Shown here: positions 1 through 8,144 of the stretch, piece after piece
Position numbering within the stretch: position 1 is the first letter of the stretch
How the letters are laid out: every line of letters begins with the position of its first letter
From: Smittium mucronatum
Lineage: Eukaryota > Kickxellomycota > Harpellomycetes > Harpellales > Legeriomycetaceae
NCBI GenBank assembly: GCA_001953115.1
Contig: LSSL01000158.1
Location: 1 to 15,085 of the forward strand
DNA length: 15,085 nucleotides
Direction: 5' to 3'
Notes under the pieces: generated by a model
What the model saw: only the letters and a program-made list of their open reading frames with translations
What the model was told of the DNA's origin: nothing
Database searches by the model: none
Made by a program: the position numbers and the translations under genes

Positions 1-49
1 TTTTACGGGAAATTTATTTTGAAGTTAATAAACAGTTATAAAATATTAC
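1..49 (-). other. leuA intron 3, 5' part only
   Basis: The regulatory-domain frame runs through VEKLVSMNI and meets TAA at 48-46. The bases just before it read ATTTC then GTAATATT, a good donor with the first intron base at 49 (phase 2). IPMS proteins normally continue for about 90 more residues, so I read this as an exon end with the remaining exon or exons beyond the left edge. The alternative is a real stop and a protein with a shortened feedback domain. Confidence 0.6.
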
Positions 50-1638
50 GAAATATTCATAGATACTAATTTTTCAACTGCAATAAAAATAGATTCTACA
101 GGCCCACTACGGGTCTGTACAGTCTCCGTCAAAAATTCATAAGTTGGAATAACTATTATTGTAACAGTGGCAGAGGGTACAGCTCCTAATCCACCAAGAG
201 CTTCCAGCTTGAATAATTGGTAGAATTTTGTACCAAGGATATCCGAAACCATTAAAAAATCTTGGGTTCAGCCCATATTTAGCGAATTTGGATATCCATC
301 CTTGAACTATAACGGGGTTTGAGGCAATTCATAAGGGGTAGGAGTGTTTTCTAAAGAAAGGGATAGTATAGAACATACTATTTCGTGAAGATCGCTATTA
401 GTAACTCCGGACCGTTTGCAATCTGCGATTTTCTTAAATTTTGCTAACAGTTTATCTTTTTGCTCACTAGAAAAAGAAGAAGGAGAGTATCCCAACTCCT
501 CTAGTCTGAATTGGATGGCGTGTCTACCAGAGTGCTTTCCGAGATGGAATTTTGAAGCTAACACTCCAACATCTTCTGGATTGATTATTTCGTAGGTTTC
601 CCGGTTTTTCAAAATTCCATCTTGGTGGATACCTGACTCATGTAAAAAAGCGTTTTTACCGACTATGGCCTTATTCGGCTGGACTAACATACCTGTCATA
701 TCCGAGACCATTTTTGAGATAGAGGATAGAAGTCTAGTGTTGATATCATGAAAAACTGGGTGGCTGCTTGCACGAGTTGAGATATTCATGACAATTTCCT
801 CAAGAGCAGCGTTCCCCGCCCGCTCCCCGATTCCGTTAATGGTAACCTCAACTTGACGAGCACCGTTGGAGATTCCAGCCAAAGTGTTGGCAGTGGCAAG
901 ACCTAAATCATCGTGGCAATGGACGGACCAAATTACGTCTTTAGCACCAACCGTATTATCAACCACATATTTTATCAAGTTACCAAACTCAGCCGGGGTT
1001 TTGTATCCCACAGTATCTGGGATATTTATTGTAGTGGCACCGGCATCAATAACTGCACCCAAAATCTTGATCAGAAATATGGGATCAGAGCGAGAGGCAT
1101 CTTCAGCTCCGAACTCAACATCTTCACATAAACTCTTTGAAAAAGATACGGCTTCAACCGCTTTCTCCAAACATTTTTCACGAGATATTTTGAGCTTATG
1201 CTCCAAATGGATATCACTAGTGGCTATTGAAACATGAATCCTGTGATGCTTTGCAATTTTCACTGCATCATAAACTGCTTGGATATCTTTTTTCAAAGCT
1301 CTGGCAAAACCACAAATCACCGCCGGCTTTCCTATAGCCTCACGTCCTTCCATCAATGACCCAACTTCTTGAGCGATTTTCTCAACAGCCAAGAAATCTC
1401 CAGGAGAGGCAATAGGGAACCCAGCTTCTATAACATCAACACCTAATCTTGAGAGTTGCTTAGCGATAGCAACTTTCTCTTCAACGTTGAGAGTAACTCC
1501 AGGGGACTATCGAAAAAAAAACGTATTCATTTTAAAATATATATATATAAAAGAAGAGGAAAGATATGTAACAAGGAAATTTACCTGTTCTCCATCTCTT
1601 AACGATGTATCGAGAATTATAAGCTTCTCTTTTTGCAT
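50..1638 (-). CDS. leuA: 2-isopropylmalate synthase, split gene, 3' end beyond the window
   Basis: IPMS condenses acetyl-CoA with 2-ketoisovalerate to give 2-isopropylmalate, the first committed step of leucine synthesis. Proposed exons, reading right to left, are 1638-1585, 1506-375 and 260-50, giving about 465 residues. Residues 10-21 carry the catalytic DTSLRDGEQSPG (R14, D15). Other family motifs seen are ATSDIHLE (near 113), EDVEF with the acidic residue of the EDAS motif near 153, TINIPDTVG (177-185), the metal-binding pair in VHCHDD (H214, H216), GIGERAGN ending at N250, HESGIHQDG (307-315) and LGKHSGRHA (340-348). Exon 3 opens the regulatory domain (PSATVTI, then RSGPVES). About 90 C-terminal residues usual in the family are absent here, probably lying left of base 1. 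The first ATG in frame is at 1638, giving a bacterial-length N-terminus with no obvious transit peptide. Coding G+C is roughly 40%, far above the flank. Plant-type wording such as ARQVEVTINGIGERAGN argues against a fungal LEU4 or a homocitrate synthase. Family identity is very secure; exon borders 2 and 3 are inferred. Confidence 0.95.
261..374 (-). other. leuA intron 2 (borders uncertain)
   Basis: Between the linker ending DLHEIV and the regulatory domain beginning VSDILGTKFYQLFKLE, the frame is the same on both sides but is broken by TAG (309-307) and TGA (270-268), so an intron is needed. After the TGA the only upstream AG that keeps the domain intact is CCCAAG at 262-261, which requires a phase-1 donor. 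The matching GT is at 374 (GTTCTA, a weak donor), giving 114 nt and the joint HEIVY-FLMVSD. A much better donor, GTATGT, sits four bases upstream at 378 but has no in-phase AG. Joining it to the base after ATG at 250 would give HEI-VSDIL, the best match to homologues, but needs a GT-TG intron. The intron's existence is solid; its exact ends are not. Confidence 0.7.
1507..1584 (-). other. leuA intron 1 (78 nt, phase 0, GT-AG)
   Basis: On the minus strand the exon reads GAA CAG then GTAAATTT, and the intron closes TTTTTTTTTCGATAG before TCC CCT GGA. Removing it joins LRDGEQ to SPGVTL exactly as in every IPMS, so both borders are fixed by protein homology. The length is a multiple of three and the only in-frame stop is the TAG that forms the acceptor, so retention would end translation right at the 3' splice site. 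A long pyrimidine tract precedes the AG. This intron is the clearest proof that the gene is nuclear and eukaryotic. Confidence 0.93.
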
Positions 1639-1809
1639 TTTATCGGTTCTAATAAGGGCTGATAATTTAGAAAAACAGGAAAGTATAACCAATTGGATTG
1701 AATTCGAAAAAATAGTGAAAGCGAATTCTGCCCGATACTCATAAATCTTTTAGTGATAGTACACAGAGGTTTTTATTAAAAAAGATTTTAGATAATTCTG
1801 AAGATACAT
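1639..1809 (-). other. Possible N-terminal extension or upstream exon of leuA
   Basis: Upstream of the ATG at 1638 the leuA frame stays open, without another ATG, up to a TAA at 1752-1750. It encodes a hydroxylated and basic stretch (ending LSALIRTDK before the Met). Still in the same frame beyond that stop, an ATG at 1809 starts MYLQNYLKSFLIKTS, which looks like the beginning of a targeting peptide. A tract reading CTTTCCTGTTTTTCTAA and ending in CAG at 1661-1659 resembles a 3' splice site. Together these hint at a spliced leader or transit-peptide exon, but no donor/acceptor pair joins them in phase with canonical signals that I can find, so this stays a suggestion. Confidence 0.25.
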
Positions 1810-3250
1810 TTATTGATTTTAATTGACAGGTTTATATATTTTCATAAAGTGAAGTCACAACTCAAGCTTGTTTTATTTTTGAATTAAATATCTCTTTTAT
1901 CGATTTAAGGGTTATCGGCTAATATCCTAATTAATCATTACCCAAATCAGTAAAATTAAAGCAGGAATCTGGAATTGAAACATACTATTATGTTTTTAAA
2001 GCATTATATCTTTAAGATCAGAATTCACATAAATTTTAATGGAAAGAAGGCTTAATCATGCTATCTTTAGAAGAAATATACAGTGCTGCTTTACTCTTAC
2101 ACAAGGTTAAATTTTCATCGAAGAATTGGCATTAGTTGAAAAATATTTCTGCTTAGCTTTATCAAACCATAGCATATAGAGTACTCTTTGCGTTAAAGGC
2201 TTAACAAACTAGAATAATCAATTTTAATCCTTTTCGGACCAAAGTTTGCGCTATATTACCATTTGTTTATAAATACTATTTCAATTGACTTGAATTTTTT
2301 ATTTATCCAATGATGCACGAATATCATTAATCTAATGTACACATAGAATGAAAAATAAAAGCCATTTTTTGTATCATCGGCCCTGAAAGAGTTAATGCAT
2401 CATTTGACGCAAAAATAAACTCCGAAATATTTAGAAGGAATTTATCAAAAATTATCTTTCCTATCCGCGGCCAATTTGATCAGCTAACTCTTTCAGGGCT
2501 GATTATGCAAAAATGGCTATAGTTTTTAATTCAATATACTAAGAAAAATGGTATTTACACATTATTGGGTGTATCAATAATTTAGGCAAATTAAAATGTT
2601 AATATACATAAATAGGATTGAGGTAAGAGTTTAGAGATAGAAGTGGTTAATGCTTTCGATTAGTCAATCATTTCCAAACAAACTAGAAAAAGATCAAACC
2701 CATTCAAGATTTAATATTCAAATCGATAAAAATACTGTAATCACTTTTGTTCCAGATCTTGAATAGTTTTTTTTATTAGCTAACTATTATTTAAAAATCA
2801 ATCTGCGATTTAATCATTCACTATACAACTCTTTATTAGGCGAGGGAACAAAAATATCAATTGTATTTTGATCGATGCATTCAATTTAGATACTATATAT
2901 GGGTTTTATATACACCTAGTTTTGATCTTCTTTTGATCTATTTGATCCCGATGTGACTATGAACTAACTTTCTGAACACTATTTTTGGAAAAATATAAAA
3001 AATTATCATCGAATAAAAATACCAGATCATTCAGCAAAATTCACACGTCAAGTTTCACAAAAACCCCATGTAAATCTTTACATTAAAAGTCAACACAAAT
3101 ATTTTAATTATTTTTATTAGAATTTAAATTAAAAAGTCATCTTATTTGTAAATCACTCAAGTTTAATTAGATTCAATAAATATCCAACGATAACACACGA
3201 TTTTTACCGCACTAAATAAAATTTTTGGGCTTCTTTTTTATATATTTCTA
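1753..3250. other. leuA 5' flank, no secure gene
   Basis: This intergenic stretch lies upstream of leuA and is slightly less A+T-rich than what follows. It contains the inverted repeat annotated separately and three short plus-strand open frames with protein-like composition: 2058-2132 (25 codons from ATG), 2352-2519 (56 codons, no early ATG) and 2650-2763 (38 codons from ATG). None matches a family I know, and frames of this size are expected by chance here. The leuA promoter must be in the low-numbered part, but I can point to no defined element. Confidence 0.5.
2361..2517. repeat. Imperfect inverted repeat, 34/33-nt arms, 90-nt spacer
   Basis: The left arm is 2361-2394 and the right arm 2485-2517. 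They pair at 30 of 33 positions with a single-base gap. The inner 15 bases (GCCCTGAAAGAGTTA at 2380-2394, complement at 2485-2499) match perfectly, and the outer ends both read GCCATTTTT. The arms are richer in G+C than the flanks. The spacer contains GCGGCC and no clear gene, although one plus-strand frame is open across the whole unit. It could be a hairpin-forming transcript, a cruciform, or the terminal repeats of a tiny non-autonomous element. I see no convincing target-site duplication. Confidence 0.8.
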
Positions 3251-6200
3251 AGTACATGGATAATATTTTATAGATATTTTGAATTCGACTAATATACATA
3301 TACATATATGCATATATATAAGTTTCTTGTATTTCTCAACACTGGAATTAGGTAAAAATAAAGAGACCCAAAGATTATCGGTTTTATTTTGCATCGTATT
3401 CGTTAAGGGGGGATTTTTTTAAATAACCATATAAATAGCAATCAAATAGTTAAAAATTTATTGAACTATATATAAAATTTTAATAAATAAATGTTTTTTT
3501 TCACGTAAATTGTTACAAGATGTTAGAATATTCTTTATTTGATGAAAATAATATAAATATAGATTTTTCCAAAGAAAATAAGGTTTATAACAACTAGGAT
3601 CAAAATCACCAAAAAAAAAGAATACGCAAAAATATGGACCTTATATATGCGCAATGAACATATTAATTCAGAGTGAATTTTAACTAGTATTTCTATAAAA
3701 AAATCCCTTTAAATTTTTTTAATTGCTAATAATATTGTTATTATTATAGAATTTTTTTTTTGTTTTTATAGTATTAAAAGTATATATTTCATATTCTTAT
3801 CGAGATTTTTTTCACTAATTATTGGAAAAAATTTCCCATTATATGGCATACGATACAAAAAAAAGGGAGGGGGGTTGAGCTCTCCATTTATCGCTTTAAT
3901 ATATATTAATCCGGTATATACTAATTTCATTATATACATATATATGCGTATACCATAAGCTTATCTAGCAGATAAAAACAACCGATTTTATATTTTAATT
4001 CTTATACCTAATTATAAATTATATAAAAAATATCTTACCTAAATGTATTAAGAACTTTTCTGAAAGATTTTATATCTCAAATGTTTCCTTTTTTTCTAAA
4101 TTTTTTTATATTATATACTCAAGTTTTTCAATTTTTAAAGTCGGGCTCCTCTTGAGATATAATCTTTAATTATTTATTTTTTCAAATCACATTATAATAT
4201 TTTCTTTTTTATTAGAATTCATATTCTTAAAAAATAACAGTTCGGTTAATAGAATTTTTAAAAAAATCAAATCCATTTTACATAAAATAAATAATTTTCT
4301 AATTTTTCTATATTTAATTACTTTTATTAACGTTCAAAATTTTATCAAATTCACACTTATTATAATATTGGCTTTTGGTAATAGAATTTATTATTTTTCG
4401 GTTTTTCTTTTTGGTGATTTTTAAATTTTTAAAATTGAATTTAAATTAGATAACCAAGGGATTTTAGGATTTTTAAAGAAAAATCAGTTATTTTTTTTTC
4501 ATGGATGTTTAGCCGTATATCTAAAAAATTGAAAATATTTGCAAACACTTTAAATTCCTTTTTTGAAAAAAATTTTAATTGAAATTATAAAAATGCTATG
4601 ATAAAATCATTAAAGTTGATTATAAAAAAATTGTATAAAAATCCCGCTTCCAATAAAAATTTTTTGTACATATTAAAAGGTTTAAAAAAATGTTGCTAAT
4701 AAAAAGTTATAAATGCGCCCCTATATATAAATTTAATATGGGTACGAATTGAATATCAAAAAATGGAAAATAAATTAAAATTTTCATTATTATGTGTTAT
4801 TATTATTGGTTATGATTTATACTAAGTCTTAAATATTAATAAAAAACATTTTTTTACTATTAATTAAATAAATCTGGTAATTGAGATTGGGGTTTTTTGA
4901 TAACAACATTTTAAAGTACAAAATTCCATTAACTATACCAAAAAAAGTATGATTAATAGATTCTTTAAATTTAAATTTCTATAATATTATAGATCAAATG
5001 TATTTTTTATTAAAATTTTACTGTTTTGAAAATCCAATAAAAAAAATAAAAAAAAGAGAAAAATATTTCAATTTCATTCTAAATCCAAAATTTCGCTTTA
5101 AAAACACAATATAACTTTTAGGATAAGGAAAAACATTTTCCAATAAAATTTTACTTTTAAAATTTATTCATTATACTAAATTTAATATTAATTTTAATCA
5201 TAATTTATAAAATTAGATAAAAATTATTCTTTCAAAAGTATAATTGGATTGAAGTGAATTAATAATACCCTTGTTAGAAAAATTTAATTTATAATTAAGC
5301 TAAATACTTTCAACTTTCTCTAATATAATTTTTTATTAAAAAGGTTTTTTATGATACTATATTGAATTACCCGCATAATCCTGCTTAATTTTTTTTAAAC
5401 TGATTTTTCAAATGATGTGTTAAAAATAATATTTTTTAAATATATAATCATATTCATTAAAATACTCTTATATCATTATGTTTATTAAAAGTTAAAGTTT
5501 TTTGATTGATATAAAGATAACAAAAATTTGCTTTAAACCAGATTAAGCCCCCACAAAGTGGTAATTAAATAATGAATAGATTTAAATATATAGTTCAAAC
5601 TCTATAAAACTTTTATAAAGATACAATTTTCGTATTTATCGAATAAATGAAATTTATGAAACATATTTTATATCAAATTTACTTGATCCGTGACATCTAA
5701 AAAGAAAATAGTATCTCCAAATGAAAACTATTTAATAAATAAAAAATAAATTTCTTGTAGATTAATCATATATATTTATTGTCCTGAAAAAACTTTCTGT
5801 TATCAATATTTAATATATGAACTTATTTGGATATTAGTGTTAAGGCTTATGTTAAATTGATTTTTTTAAAAGTGCAAAAATAATCATGCTTCATATTTTA
5901 TTGTTATAAATGAGGTTTTATTTTATTTTGGCTATAAATAATTTTTAGAAAATTGGTGATATTTAATTTTATATTTTTTAAAATATCTAATTAATAATCT
6001 TTTCATTAAATTTTCAAGACATAGCTGAAAACGAAATTATCATAATCGAAATGAAAGAATTTAAATAATAAATTCCATGAGCCAATATTTCCTTATAAAT
6101 TTCTTGGATATTTTCTAAATTCTAGATAAGACAATAAAATATAGAATTAAAAAATAAAAAGTGAAAAAAAATAAGTAAATAGTTTTTTTAAATAATTTTT

Positions 6201-7170
6201 TTTTTAATATTTGATGTACGCCGTGTATACAGATAATAATTTTTTAACTATAAAAATTCTTAAAATTATTCATTAATCTTTAATTTTTTGGGATTTCTAT
6301 ATTTTAAACCTAATTTCCAAATATTAAATAATATACTTAAATCTTTGATAAAAATTGCAAATCAGCTAATTAAAAAATATGGATTCTTTTAAAATTTTGA
6401 CTAAAATCAGTTTAAACCTAGCATATTAAAAAAAATCCATATTCAGAAAATTACATTCATAGTTTACCCATTTTTAATACCCAAAATTTTAAATTTGTTT
6501 TAAATATTAAATATATTTTTAGATTCATATTATAAAGACTTATACCCATCCAAAAAAAAAAATTCATAATTTTTTCAAGTCTATAAGTTCAATTTATTAA
6601 ATGTTAAAAGGGTTATAAAATAAAAAAATACGCATATTTATTACATAATTTCTTAAAAAAATTATAAATTAAATTTAAAGTTTTTTTATTGATATTCTTT
6701 ATTAGATTTATATCTTTAAACCAACTGACTAATGGTTTATTTCAATATTTTTTACCACATTTTTCAATTAAACTCATTAAATTCTGATTATAATTTATTT
6801 TTTCGGACATATTTTTTGAAAATTTTGATTATTTTCTACCCCTAAATTCTGAAAACTCTTAATACGCTAAATATTAAGAGTTAAGGTTTCTCATAAAGCT
6901 GTATATATAATTCGAAAAAAAGAAGTAGTTTCTAAACTCAATACCCTATTTTAAAAAAATAATGGTAGAACTTATGGATATGAAAAACTATATTTTAGTA
7001 ATTTGTATTTTAAATTAACACCAAATAATTTTAAACCCTAAACCGCCAGGCTGTATTTTTTTTTTCTATAAATTACAATATAGTAATTATTTTTTCAGAG
7101 GTATCTATATAAAAAATCCATCATCAATAAATTTATAATAATATACTTTTTATTTTGACTATAATCCTCA
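3251..7170. other. A+T-rich desert, no gene seen
   Basis: About 3.9 kb with roughly 18-22% G+C by eye, dense in homopolymer A and T runs and TATA-type dinucleotide runs. Stops occur every few codons in all six frames. There is no tRNA-like cloverleaf, no transposase motif and no long repeat. Local exceptions are a purine tract A8-GGGAGGGGGG (3857-3874), G6 at 3417-3422, and the hairpin at 6854-6882. Confidence 0.7.
6854..6882. repeat. Perfect 11-bp hairpin with 7-nt loop
   Basis: AACTCTTAATA (6854-6864) is followed by CGCTAAA and then TATTAAGAGTT (6872-6882), an exact complement. After a small asymmetric bulge, GAAA before the stem and TTTC after it could extend the stem. No gene is adjacent and no T-run follows that would suggest a transcription terminator in either direction. 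A role as a structured RNA or cruciform is possible but unproved. Confidence 0.75.
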
Positions 7171-8083
7171 CATAGATTGAGAATTTTTTGCAATTGACTG
7201 CAGTTTCATGGAATTGATGCATTTGATATTTATCTTCGATCTTTGGAGGCCCCGGTAATTATGAGGTAAATCCCATATATGTAATTTAAAATATTATTAA
7301 ATGAGTCAAGTACTCATTTAAACTACACTCTACTTATTAATTCATGAATTTAAGATCTTTAGATTAATTTGGGCTTTGTATTTTTTTTAAATTATATTTA
7401 GATATTTTATATTAAAAAAGTAAGCGTCACAAGTAAAGAAAAAAGAGTTTTTTTTTACCCCCTCCTCCACCACCTCAAATTGACTATTTGTATATTTTAT
7501 TAAGTATTATGAAAAATATAAAAAATTCTATTTCATTCTTCTTATGTAAATTTCAAGATTTATCAAGCTATCATTTTCTGATTTTTTTTTATATATTCAT
7601 TTTTTTGGTTCATTTTATTTTAAATATACAACATATCCAAAAAACATTACACGGATAAAATTATTCCTTTAGAAAATATATAATAAGGATTTTTTTTGAT
7701 ATCGATCTAGAAAATGAGATATTTTTTTGAAACTTCAATAAATGCATATATTAAATATCGATTAGTCTATATGTGTAAGTTTGTTTATTTGTGATTATTT
7801 TCTGATTTTTTTTTTATAGATTTATATTAAAATTAAATAGTATTTCTAGAAAATAATAACAAATCTTTATTTAATCAACCTCGAATTTCGATTTTGATTT
7901 AACTTTATATTTACTTTTTAAAATCCAAAAAGATATAAAGTCGTTATATAATAAAAAATGGTGATTTTTTTTCTTGATTTTTTTACTATTTCTTGAAAAA
8001 ATATTTTTAATAATATAAATAAATTTTCTTCTTTTCTGAAAATGGATATTAATTTTTTAAAAAAACAGATCATAAAAAAATGA
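7171..8083. other. A+T-rich desert with one small G+C-richer island
   Basis: Most of this stretch is homopolymer-rich and stop-dense. The island at about 7185-7255 includes CTTTGGAGGCCCCGG and a 25-codon plus-strand open frame ending at a GGTAATT that resembles a splice donor. A pyrimidine tract (T9, then ACCCCCTCCTCC) lies near 7448-7468. I recognise no product. Confidence 0.5.
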
Positions 8084-8144
8084 TTTCCGGAATACAATAT
8101 ATATATTTTTTTTTTGAAAAAAAAAAAAAAAATTATACCGGAAA
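8084..8144. repeat. Fold-back with poly(T)/poly(A) arms capped by TTTCCGG/CCGGAAA
   Basis: TTTCCGG (8084-8090) pairs exactly with CCGGAAA (8138-8144). Inside, ATA pairs with TAT, and a long T run around 8106-8115 can pair with the A run at about 8117-8132, so most of the 61 bases can close on themselves. The G+C clamps stand out from a surrounding of almost pure A+T. This is a strong candidate for a cruciform or a replication-slippage product. No coding role is seen. Confidence 0.7.

Noticed and set aside
46..309. leuA frame interrupted by TAG, TGA and later TAA, suggesting a recoded genetic code or pseudogene
   Set aside because: All three stop codons occur, each in a segment that can be an intron, and the 377 codons of exon 2 are intact with all catalytic residues. 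Splicing explains this better than recoding or decay.
866..1237. Plus-strand open frame of 123 codons, and another at 913-1131
   Set aside because: Both lie antisense inside leuA exon 2, whose protein homology is unmistakable, so they are shadows.
50..1638. Bacterial endosymbiont or organelle origin for the window
   Set aside because: The exact GT-AG intron inside the DGEQ|SPG motif, the absence of other genes for 13 kb and the long microsatellite fit a nuclear genome.
1487..1744. Plus-strand open frame of 85 codons
   Set aside because: It is antisense to leuA exon 1, intron 1 and the upstream region, with no recognisable product.
7033..7044. AACCCTAAACC, resembling the CCCTAAA telomere repeat
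   Set aside because: There is only about one and a half units, with no tandem array.
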